This document shows positions 1-5,873 of a stretch of 6,447 nucleotides of DNA, in pieces (the first letter of the stretch is position 1; each line of letters opens with the position of its first letter). The notes beneath the pieces were generated by a model that was given only the letters and a program-made list of their open reading frames with translations, was not told the origin of the DNA and did no database searches. This DNA comes from Candidatus Methanomethylicia archaeon (lineage in GTDB: Archaea > Thermoproteota > Methanomethylicia > Methanomethylicales > Methanomethylicaceae). Both the position numbers and the translations under genes were made by a program. The stretch spans positions 1-6,447 of the forward strand of contig JANHAI010000062.1 of the NCBI GenBank assembly GCA_024464205.1, given 5' to 3'.

Positions 1-652
1 TCCTGCTTGTTGAGCCGCTCAGCACCCCAGCAATCACGTCGTTGTGCCCGCCCAGATACTTTGTTGCGCTATGTACCACAAAGTCTGCGCCAATCTCGAG
101 CGGCCTCAAATTGACAGGTGTGGCGAATGTGTTGTCCACGATCAGGGTTGCAGCGTTCTCCCTGCTCGCCTTTATTATCTCAGGCAAATCAGGGACGCTC
201 AATGTCGGATTTGTCATAGTCTCAACAAAAACGAACTTCGTGCTCGGCTTTATCGAATTCGCCAGCTCTTCATTGAGCACGCACTTGACCTCGAGACCGA
301 ACTTCTTTAGCGACCTTAATAGAATCAGAGACGCGCCATACACTTCCTTGGAAGTTAGCACCTCGTCCCCTTTAGCAGCCAGGGCGAGAAATGCGGTAGA
401 TATTGCTGCCATTCCTGAAGAGAAAGCGAGGCAGTCCTCCCCGCCCTCAAGCGAGGCGACTTTCTGCTCAAGCAAATGAACGGTTGGGTTGTCCTCCCGG
501 CTGTATTTGAGATCCTTCCCCCTGATCTTTTCGCCATTTGGGTGCCTGAAGATCGCCGTCTGATAGATGGGGCTTATGATGTTCTTTCCATCGTCTCCTG
601 AGTGTATTGCTTTAGTGCTGAAGCCTTTCCCATCGTTGCCCAACTGCCGCAC
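1..652 (-). CDS. Trans-sulfuration family PLP enzyme (cystathionine gamma-synthase / gamma-lyase / methionine gamma-lyase type), 3' end outside window
   Basis: Read by hand on the minus strand: 217 residues remain open at the window edge, about the first half of a family whose members are usually 380-400 residues. Visible motifs are YSREDNPT (50-57, family YSR-x-NPT), SSGMAAI (78-84), the active-site tyrosine in VYG (104-106), VDNTF with the cofactor-binding aspartate (D173), and HSATKYLGGH (194-203) with the PLP-binding lysine K198, where the family normally has it. These enzymes are cytosolic and cleave or form bonds at the gamma carbon of homoserine esters, cystathionine or methionine. The exact reaction is not settled. 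The arginine five residues after the active-site tyrosine in cystathionine gamma-synthase is isoleucine here (I110), and the C-terminal substrate residues are missing. The GTG start at 652-650 directly follows an in-frame TAG, so it is the first possible start, and a TATA-like box lies 26 nt upstream. Family confidence is high, subfamily low. Confidence 0.93.
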   Translation of the reverse strand, partial: MRQLGNDGKGFSTKAIHSGDDGKNIISPIYQTAIFRHPNGEKIRGKDLKYSREDNPTVHLLEQKVASLEGGEDCLAFSSGMAAISTAFLALAAKGDEVLTSKEVYGASLILLRSLKKFGLEVKCVLNEELANSIKPSTKFVFVETMTNPTLSVPDLPEIIKASRENAATLIVDNTFATPVNLRPLEIGADFVVHSATKYLGGHNDVIAGVLSGSTSR

Positions 653-674
653 CTACCAAAAATTAATGAAGGTG

Positions 675-682
675 TATATTTT
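675..682 (-). promoter_or_regulatory. TATA-like box of the PLP enzyme gene (probably leaderless)
   Basis: The minus strand reads TTAAAATATA, with the box AAAATATA centred about 26 nt upstream of the GTG at 652. In archaea transcription starts about 25-27 nt downstream of the TATA centre, so the predicted start coincides with the initiation codon. No strong Shine-Dalgarno sequence is needed or seen apart from the short GGTAG next to the GTG. Confidence 0.6.
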
Positions 683-801
683 AACCTATCTATGCATAAC
701 TGAGAGTAATTTTTTCCCTGTGCAGCGCTTGACGAACCGCCATCCGGTAGCCGATGAGTGGCAATTTCGCTGCGGCATAGGATCCAATGGCCGTAACCCC
801 C

Positions 802-1686
802 TCATCTTGATCTGGCAATTCCTAGGAGGAGCGCAATGAAGACCGCAATTACGCCGATGATCTGTGCCGCGCTCAGGTATTCCCCGAAAAGGAGCGCTGA
901 AAGGATTAGACCGACCTGTACTTGAAGCAAAAAGAAGATCGCTGCCTCGGAGGCCTTTACTTTGTCCAGGCCTTTAAGGTATAGCGTTATGGCAATCAGC
1001 GTGCAGGGTATCCCGAGGTAAACTATGGCCAGCCATCCAGCTGGGTCAATCCCAGACAATCTCTGAGGGCCGTCTCCAAAGAAGATCGCGGGGAAGGCAA
1101 GCAGCAGGGATGTGCAGAGTATTACGGCGAAGATGCTGCTCAGGGACTCCAGCCTTTTCTTCTTGCTCATTACTGTGAAAAGCGCGTAACTTACAGACGT
1201 CAAAAAGAGAATCAGATCTCCGGCTAGCTGCAACTGGCCAAGTCCAAAACGCGGGCTCGCTATGAAGAATAGCCCCAACAGCCCAATAAGGAATGACGCC
1301 TTCTGGAAATTGCTTATCGGCTCCCTCAATAGCAGAAATGCAAAGATCGGGACTATTATTGGCGACAGGTTCGTGAGAAGGGTCGCCTCCGAGGCCGTCG
1401 TGAGGTCCTGCCCGACATACTGGAAGATGAACCCGATCGAATAAACCAAGGCGAAGAACCACGTCCATTTTGATTTGATCGCGTTGGATAACGAGAGGCT
1501 TGCATTGAAGACGATCCAAAGGGGTAGGATCGCGAGCGACGCGACAAGGAACCTTAGGAAGACCAGGTCATAGGGGGACATGTATTTGAGTCCGACCTGC
1601 GACGCGACGAACACCGTCCCCCACAGAAGATCTGCTATTATTATGAGCGCGAAGCCCTTTGCCCGCGAGCTCCCCCTTAATTGCAT
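802..1686 (-). CDS. EamA/DMT-superfamily transporter, 10 predicted membrane helices
   Basis: This 294-residue protein is the usual length for a two-repeat EamA permease. Ten hydrophobic segments are visible at roughly 10-32, 38-60, 74-91, 98-120, 126-144, 152-172, 183-203, 215-236, 245-267 and 272-291. Family hallmarks are LLWGTVFVAS (20-29) in helix 1, the Y-D-L-V-F-L-R-F stretch (39-46), TNLSPIIVPIFAFLLLREPI (105-124) closing the first repeat, and ASEAAIFFLL (245-254) followed by LLFGEYLS (265-272) closing the second. It acts in the cytoplasmic membrane. Members export or import small metabolites such as amino acids and nucleotides, and the sequence does not tell which. The ATG at 1686 gives a short cytosolic tail before helix 1. 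It lies 149 bases upstream of the PLP enzyme gene, which seems to have its own promoter, and it is divergent from the kinase-like gene at 1770. A link to sulfur amino acid export is possible but only inferred from position. Confidence 0.93.
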   Translation of the reverse strand: MQLRGSSRAKGFALIIIADLLWGTVFVASQVGLKYMSPYDLVFLRFLVASLAILPLWIVFNASLSLSNAIKSKWTWFFALVYSIGFIFQYVGQDLTTASEATLLTNLSPIIVPIFAFLLLREPISNFQKASFLIGLLGLFFIASPRFGLGQLQLAGDLILFLTSVSYALFTVMSKKKRLESLSSIFAVILCTSLLLAFPAIFFGDGPQRLSGIDPAGWLAIVYLGIPCTLIAITLYLKGLDKVKASEAAIFFLLQVQVGLILSALLFGEYLSAAQIIGVIAVFIALLLGIARSR

Positions 1687-1709
1687 ACGATCGGAGGTGG
1701 ATCAATAAG

Positions 1710-1717
1710 CATAATAA
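1710..1717 (-). promoter_or_regulatory. TATA-like box of the EamA gene (probably leaderless)
   Basis: On the minus strand, TTATTATG is centred about 27 nt upstream of the ATG at 1686, with an A-rich element (CAGAAATA) just before it as a possible BRE. The leader between box and ATG has no Shine-Dalgarno match, which fits a leaderless start. The same AT-rich patch seems to serve the plus-strand gene. Confidence 0.45.
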
Positions 1718-1720
1718 TAT
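1713..1720 (+). promoter_or_regulatory. TATA-like box for the HPrK/PEPCK-like gene
   Basis: The plus strand reads AATAATAT at 1713-1720, nearly the reverse complement of itself in this patch. Transcription would begin near 1743, leaving a leader of about 27 nt before the ATG at 1770, so this gene would use a ribosome binding site rather than leaderless initiation. No better AT-rich box is visible closer to the start. Confidence 0.35.
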
Positions 1721-1760
1721 TTCTGCAGTCTTGTGTAATTCAAGAACGTGCCCTTTTGTT

Positions 1761-1767
1761 GGTGGAG
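1761..1767 (+). promoter_or_regulatory. Ribosome binding site deciding the start at 1770
   Basis: GGTGGAG ends two bases before the ATG. Its GGTG part, complementary to the archaeal 16S 3' end (ACCUCC), sits five bases upstream. This supports the ATG at 1770 over a longer reading from 1659, which would begin inside the divergent EamA gene and upstream of the predicted transcription start. Confidence 0.5.
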
Positions 1768-1769
1768 TT

Positions 1770-2711
1770 ATGCCATATCGCATTGAACTGATAGATGTGG
1801 ACCTGAAGCATGCCCTTTATTCAGAATTGATAAGGAGGCCTCTCTTTACAAGGAAGGCTGAAGTCTATGGCTGTTGCATCAAGCTCATTACCGATAACAA
1901 GCTGTTCACCGACGTCTGGTCTGACAACTTCTACTCAGCCAACGAGAATACCAGGTCCCATGGGCGAATCATAGCAATCGAGGACCCGGGCGAGCCGCAG
2001 CACGTCAAGTATGATCCATTGACAAAGACAGCCTTCATTTACAATATTGATTATTATGGCTGGATCAAGAGCGTTGCCCTTGCCATTGCGGGTGACATAT
2101 TGGAAGATGCGCATGAGATCCATTCGATTCATGGCGCTGCGCTCGATCTCAACGGGACTGGCGTCGCCCTCATTGCCCCGAGCGGGGTGGGGAAGACGAC
2201 GCACAGCTGGGGGATGTTGAGGAACCAGGGCGTGAGGCTCTTGGCTGACGACTGGTTCTTTGTCAGGCTCTACGAGCGGAGCGCGCTGGCTTTCGGATCA
2301 GAGAAGAACTGCTATGTCGATGCTGACCTGGGGAACATATGGGACGTATACAAGGGTATGCTCGCGAAGGCGATCTTTGACAAGAGAGGGCGCGCAGTTG
2401 TGAACGCCAGGTGGGTTATTGGCAACGAGGGGGTTCTGCCGCTGACCACGCTAAGAAAGGTGGTGCTCCTGAAGCGGGATCCGGACGACGGCGCGATCCT
2501 CAGGGAGATCAGCGCTAATGAGGCATTGAACCTTCTCAGGCTTAACTCGTTCTACAACCCCCACCAGCTGGTAACCGATGAGCGGAAGCTGAAATTGAGG
2601 ACCGCATTCTTCGAAAAACTCTTGAGGATGGATAAGGTCTTCCTAGCAAACACTGCTCACCCCCCAATGATCGTGCAAGACAGCATATATCGGGCAGTCA
2701 GCGAAGCGTGA
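1770..2711 (+). CDS. HPr kinase / PEPCK-like P-loop protein, substrate unknown
   Basis: The protein has 313 residues. An N-terminal region of about 115 residues that I do not recognise precedes a nucleotide-binding core built like the HPr kinase C-terminal domain: IHGAALDLNGTGVALI (120-135), P-loop APSGVGKTT (136-144), then RLLADDW (156-162) with paired aspartates D160-D161. The histidine-to-P-loop-lysine distance (H121 to K142) equals that in Lactobacillus HprK/P (H140 to K161), and the aspartate pair falls one residue later. The GKTT ending and the SEKNCYVDA stretch (177-185) recall PEP carboxykinase (GTGKTT, GGCYAK). The HPrK signature EIRG-x-GI-I-N is not visible, so phosphorylation of HPr should not be assumed, and no PTS gene is nearby. 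The C-terminus has LANTAHPP (292-299). Homologues of this general kind phosphorylate serine side chains, free serine or other small molecules. It is probably soluble and cytosolic. The fold assignment is good; the function is unknown. Confidence 0.8.
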   Translation: MPYRIELIDVDLKHALYSELIRRPLFTRKAEVYGCCIKLITDNKLFTDVWSDNFYSANENTRSHGRIIAIEDPGEPQHVKYDPLTKTAFIYNIDYYGWIKSVALAIAGDILEDAHEIHSIHGAALDLNGTGVALIAPSGVGKTTHSWGMLRNQGVRLLADDWFFVRLYERSALAFGSEKNCYVDADLGNIWDVYKGMLAKAIFDKRGRAVVNARWVIGNEGVLPLTTLRKVVLLKRDPDDGAILREISANEALNLLRLNSFYNPHQLVTDERKLKLRTAFFEKLLRMDKVFLANTAHPPMIVQDSIYRAVSEA

Positions 2712-2733
2712 GATGGCGGCGTCGAAGAATCAA

Positions 2734-2741
2734 TAAATATT
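2734..2741 (+). promoter_or_regulatory. TATA-like box of the phosphoglycerate mutase gene
   Basis: TAAATATT is centred about 28 nt before the ATG at 2766, with a purine-rich GAAGAATC upstream as a possible BRE. The predicted transcript starts within a few bases of the ATG. A GGAG at 2756-2759 would look like a Shine-Dalgarno site, but it would lie upstream of that transcription start unless the gene is also read from the upstream promoter. Confidence 0.5.
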
Positions 2742-2765
2742 CGGTTGACTGATTAGGAGCAGGTA

Positions 2766-4040
2766 ATGCGGATGTACCTGAAGCACATTCTTTATGTCCT
2801 GCTCGATGGCCTTGGAGACAGGCCAATCGATGAGCTTGGTGGGAAAACGCCATTGGAGGCAGCTCGCCGCCCGAAGATGGATGCCTTGGCGCAGGCCGGA
2901 TGTGGCGGCATGGTCTATACTGTTGGCAAGGGAATCGCGCCTGAATCCGATGTGGCCGTCATCAGCATGCTCGGCTATGACCCTGTAAAAACATATACTG
3001 GCAGGGGACCGATTGAGGCATTCGGCTCTGACATGCCGATGGAGAATGGGGATCTGGCAGTCAGATGCAACTTTGCAACGATCGATGACGACTTCACCAT
3101 AATAGACAGGCGCTGCGGACGCTCGCTAAAGACCGAAGAGGCGCAGGAGCTCGCGGATTCAATCAACAAGGAGGTGAGGCTCTCCTCGCACCCTGCAGAG
3201 TTTGAGTTCAAGAGCACAATCGGGCACAGAGGGGTACTTCTGGTTAAGGGGAAGGGAGGTAAGCTCTCAGGGAACATAACAAATACCGATCCCGCATACC
3301 AGAAGAGTGAAGGTTTAGGCATAGCGCTAAAGTCCTTTGAGAATAAGGTCAAGGCGTGCGAGCCGCTCGACAGCAGCCCTGAGTCAAAAAGGGCAGCCGA
3401 TTTACTCCAGGAGTTCACGATCAAGAGCAACCTTGTCCTCAAGGACCACCCATTGAACAGGCGCCGCGTGGCCGAAGGTAAGCCCCCCGCCAATGGCATA
3501 CTTTCGCGCGATGCCGGCTCAGCCCTGCCGAACTTCCGTAACATCAACGAGGTTTTTGGCTTTGAGTTTGCATCGATGGTGGAGATGCCCGTAGAGAGGG
3601 GCATAGCCTTGCTCTGCGGCATGGACGTCGTCCAGCTGCCGCCTGCAACAGGAGACCTCAAAAGGGACTATTCAAGTAAGGCGGAGATGGCATCGGATCT
3701 TGTTGAGACGTATGGGGGCGTCTACGTCCACCTTAAAGGGCCTGATGAGCCAGCCCATGATGGCGACTTCAGGGCTAAGGTAAAATCCATCGAGATGATC
3801 GATGAGCACTTCTTCAGCAACTTGAAAGTAGACCTGAAGAATACGATCGTGGTGGTGACGGCAGATCACTCGACGCCCTGTAGCCTCAAGTCGCATTCCG
3901 ACGACCCGGTCCCGATAATTGCAGCAGGACTGAACATAAAAAGCGACGGCCTACTCAATTTCAGCGAGACAGAGTGCAGGAAAGGATCTCTCGGCGTCAT
4001 TAATGGCCAGGAAGTCCTGAAGAAAGTCCTTTCGCTCTGA
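2766..4040 (+). CDS. apgM: 2,3-bisphosphoglycerate-independent phosphoglycerate mutase, archaeal type
   Basis: This enzyme interconverts 3- and 2-phosphoglycerate in glycolysis and gluconeogenesis in the cytosol. The 424 residues match the usual 400-430 of the archaeal ApgM branch of the alkaline phosphatase superfamily, which is shorter than the bacterial GpmI of about 510. The order of motifs is complete: LLDGLGDRP (12-20) with metal ligand D14, GGKTPLEAA (25-33), PESDVAVISMLGYDP (59-73) with the probable phosphorylated serine S61, YTGRGPIEA (77-85), GHRGVLL (153-159), GMDVVQLPPATGD (285-297), LKGPDEPAHDGD (323-334) with D327 and H331, TADHSTP (365-371) with D367 and H368, and SHSDDPVP (376-383) with H377. 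All metal ligands appear present, so it should be active. ATG at 2766 or 2772 could start it, the two differing by two residues; 2766 is given as the longer. It follows the kinase-like gene by 54 nt but has its own TATA-like box. Confidence 0.97.
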   Translation: MRMYLKHILYVLLDGLGDRPIDELGGKTPLEAARRPKMDALAQAGCGGMVYTVGKGIAPESDVAVISMLGYDPVKTYTGRGPIEAFGSDMPMENGDLAVRCNFATIDDDFTIIDRRCGRSLKTEEAQELADSINKEVRLSSHPAEFEFKSTIGHRGVLLVKGKGGKLSGNITNTDPAYQKSEGLGIALKSFENKVKACEPLDSSPESKRAADLLQEFTIKSNLVLKDHPLNRRRVAEGKPPANGILSRDAGSALPNFRNINEVFGFEFASMVEMPVERGIALLCGMDVVQLPPATGDLKRDYSSKAEMASDLVETYGGVYVHLKGPDEPAHDGDFRAKVKSIEMIDEHFFSNLKVDLKNTIVVVTADHSTPCSLKSHSDDPVPIIAAGLNIKSDGLLNFSETECRKGSLGVINGQEVLKKVLSL

Positions 4041-4060
4041 AATGATTTGCGATCGACATA

Positions 4061-4066
4061 TTTTTT
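4061..4066 (+). terminator. T-rich run after the phosphoglycerate mutase gene, possible archaeal terminator
   Basis: Six consecutive T residues lie 20 nt after the apgM stop codon. Archaeal termination often needs only a T-rich tract on the non-template strand without a hairpin, and no convincing hairpin is seen here. The run is shared with the following TATA box, so its role as a terminator is uncertain. Confidence 0.3.
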
Positions 4067-4071
4067 ATATG
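4064..4071 (+). promoter_or_regulatory. TATA-like box of the PspC-MFS pair (probably leaderless)
   Basis: TTTATATG is a near-consensus archaeal TATA box, the best in this window. Its centre is about 24 nt upstream of the ATG at 4091, so the transcript is expected to start on or very near the start codon. The intervening bases have no Shine-Dalgarno match. Confidence 0.6.
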
Positions 4072-4090
4072 GGACCAATCAACCGATCAG

Positions 4091-4540
4091 ATGGCGAAAC
4101 AGATGTCAGAAACAGCTAGGAAGCCAATCAAGCACCTTTACAGGTCCAGGAAGAACAGGCTTGTCGGTGGCGTATGCGGCGGCCTGGCAGAGTACTTTGG
4201 CATAGATCCCACGCTGGTGAGGCTGGTCTGGGTCGCGCTTTTCATTGCATGGGGATCCGGTCTCTTGATCTATCTCATAGCGTGGCTGATCATCCCTTCC
4301 GAACCGATCGATTGGGGCAAAACGAGCGTCAGCGAGGGCAGCGCGCAAACCCCAATCTCTCGCAGCAAACCACTGGCAATCATAGGCATCATCATAATAT
4401 GCATTGGGCTTTTAGGGCTGCTTAAAGAGCTGTCGCCAATATTTGACTTCAAATTCTATTTTGGAATTCTCTCATTTCCTTACTGGCTCATCATGATTGG
4501 GATAATTGTAATAATCATTTCACTGATCAGAAGCAGGTAA
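4091..4540 (+). CDS. PspC-domain small membrane protein
   Basis: The protein has 149 residues. Residues 15-70 form a PspC domain: LYRSRKNRLVGGVCGGLAEY (16-35), FGIDPTLVRLVWV (36-48), then a hydrophobic hairpin ending AWLIIPSEP (64-72). A polar linker (72-93) leads to two further membrane segments at about 94-112 and 127-147 and a basic end, RSR. In Escherichia coli PspC is an inner-membrane sensor of the phage shock response. Stand-alone PspC-domain proteins are common in bacteria and archaea without the rest of that system, and their role is usually undefined; no PspA or PspB homologue is seen here. ATG at 4091 is chosen because the TATA box sets transcription there; ATG at 4103 is possible. 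The MFS gene begins on the very next base after the TAA, so the two should be co-transcribed and translationally coupled. Confidence 0.92.
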   Translation: MAKQMSETARKPIKHLYRSRKNRLVGGVCGGLAEYFGIDPTLVRLVWVALFIAWGSGLLIYLIAWLIIPSEPIDWGKTSVSEGSAQTPISRSKPLAIIGIIIICIGLLGLLKELSPIFDFKFYFGILSFPYWLIMIGIIVIIISLIRSR

Positions 4541-5767
4541 GTGTTCTTTTTGCTAGCCTCAGTCCTGGCACTATCAATCTCCGCAGCTGTGGTCATGTTC
4601 GGCTTTGGCATCGTACTGCCATTTCTCCCCCTCTACGCGCAAATATTGGGGGCAGGATCAGGCCTCGACATAGGCTTGCTATCGTCCGCATTCCTACTCA
4701 CCCGGACATTCTTGGCAACCCCCTTCGGAATGGCATCAGACAGGATCGGACGCAAAAAAATGATCATGCTCGGCATGGCGGTCTACGCAATCACGTCGAT
4801 ACTCTTCGCTTTATCAGAGAGCTGGTTCCAGCTGCTCATTTTTAGGCTCCTGCAGGGCGTTGCTTCAGCGATGGTCTGGCCACCTGCAACAGCCCTCGTC
4901 GCTGACCTTACGCCGGCTGGCAAGAGGGGTGCCGCGATGGGGATATACAACTCGATATCGATGTCCGGGTGGGTAATCGGCCCTGCAGTGGGAGGCGGGA
5001 TACAGTGGTATGCGAGGAATGTCATGATGCTCGAGCAATTGGAGAGCTTCAGGTTGCCGTTTTACTTCTCTGCAGCATTGTCGCTGATCTCCTTATCACT
5101 GGTCTGGTTTTTGGTGAAGCTTCCTGCCATCCAGAGGAAGGGCATGGATCCGCCTGCTCTGTTTCCCTTCAAGCATATCGAGGGAAAATTCAAAAAAACC
5201 ATATACTCGCTGCTGGTGATCGGAATTTCTTATGGTTTTGCCACCTCTTTCATCGAGCCCCTTCTGGTCTATTTTGTCCAGCATGAGTATTTCTTGAGCC
5301 CGGACGAGGTGACCCAGAGCATGGCAGCTATTTTTTCGGTCACAGGTATAGCGACACTCTTGGTTATGGTTTATGCAGGGAGACTCGCGGACAAGTTCAG
5401 CAAAAAGAAGATAATCGCCGTCTTCACATCGGTCGCCCAGGCGCTGACGATCGCGATGCCGTTCTCAGGCAGCATCTCGAACATAGGCGTAGTGATGGTG
5501 ATCCGTTCTGCTTTTTACAGCCTGACCTCGCCTGCCTATACGGCACTGCAGCAGGATTTGTTGCCGCAAAAAGTGCGCGGCACGCTTACTGGCATGTTTG
5601 ACACGTTCTTTGGGCTAGGCTCAATCGCAGGGCCAGTGATCAGTTTCATTCTTTATGATGAAGTGTCGCACAGCATGCCGTTCATAGTGAGCGGCATCTT
5701 GGGGATAGCCACGGTCTTGATCCTATTCCTTATTGCAAAAGAGCCTGCTAAAGATGAGGTGCAATGA
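4541..5767 (+). CDS. MFS transporter, 12 predicted helices, drug/H+ antiporter-like
   Basis: The 408 residues carry twelve hydrophobic segments in two halves joined by a cytosolic loop (about 195-219). Family motifs are FGMASDRIGRKK (62-73, motif A between helices 2 and 3), FRLLQGVASA (101-110, motif B region in helix 4), and GWVIGPAVGG (143-152), matching the motif C found in proton-coupled exporters. The second half has the motif A copy AGRLADKFSKKK (279-290) and GMFDTFFGLGSIAGP (351-365). Motif C suggests efflux of a small molecule in exchange for protons; the substrate cannot be told. The GTG at 4541 is favoured because helix 1 begins within the first few residues and the in-frame TAA lies directly before it. 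It follows PspC with no gap, and no promoter is visible between them. Coupling to PspC suggests a membrane stress or export unit, which is inference. Confidence 0.93.
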   Translation: MFFLLASVLALSISAAVVMFGFGIVLPFLPLYAQILGAGSGLDIGLLSSAFLLTRTFLATPFGMASDRIGRKKMIMLGMAVYAITSILFALSESWFQLLIFRLLQGVASAMVWPPATALVADLTPAGKRGAAMGIYNSISMSGWVIGPAVGGGIQWYARNVMMLEQLESFRLPFYFSAALSLISLSLVWFLVKLPAIQRKGMDPPALFPFKHIEGKFKKTIYSLLVIGISYGFATSFIEPLLVYFVQHEYFLSPDEVTQSMAAIFSVTGIATLLVMVYAGRLADKFSKKKIIAVFTSVAQALTIAMPFSGSISNIGVVMVIRSAFYSLTSPAYTALQQDLLPQKVRGTLTGMFDTFFGLGSIAGPVISFILYDEVSHSMPFIVSGILGIATVLILFLIAKEPAKDEVQ

Positions 5768-5832
5768 TTGTGGCTATGCCCGCATCCCCTGAATGAGTGA
5801 CTTTTATGCCAATAATGCTCGCCTTCCTTACG

Positions 5833-5840
5833 TTTATTAA
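5833..5840 (+). promoter_or_regulatory. TATA-like box of the phosphoribosyltransferase gene
   Basis: TTTATTAA lies about 37 nt before the ATG at 5874, placing the predicted transcription start near 5862 and leaving a leader of about 11 nt. That leader contains GGTG at 5864-5867, six bases before the ATG, a good partial match to the archaeal anti-Shine-Dalgarno. Unlike most neighbours, this gene therefore looks leadered. Confidence 0.5.
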
Positions 5841-5873
5841 TAAAAAGCCACTATGATTTTTCTGGTGTAGCAG

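Noticed and set aside
42..479. Plus-strand open frame of 145 codons over the left end
   Set aside because: It lies antisense to the PLP enzyme, whose minus-strand frame carries the full set of family motifs including the lysine motif. The plus-strand translation resembles nothing.
653..801. Possible C/D box RNA in the intergenic gap (GATGAG and CTGA sequences)
   Set aside because: The C-like sequence is not canonical and lies downstream, not upstream, of the CTGA on the same strand, so the order is wrong for a C/D guide RNA.
1046..1519. Minus-strand open frame of 157 codons
   Set aside because: It overlaps the EamA gene in another frame; only the EamA frame shows membrane helices and family motifs.
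1659..1769. Longer N-terminus (37 extra residues) for the kinase-like protein
   Set aside because: It would start inside the divergent EamA gene and upstream of the predicted transcription start, while the ATG at 1770 has a GGTGGAG site directly before it.
2975..3661. Minus-strand open frame of 228 codons
   Set aside because: It is a shadow of apgM; the plus-strand frame there carries all catalytic motifs, and the minus translation is serine/leucine/proline-rich without domains.
5853..5870. Five-codon reading frame (ATG to TAG) just before the phosphoribosyltransferase
   Set aside because: It begins upstream of the predicted transcription start near 5862, so it is unlikely to be transcribed as a leader peptide.
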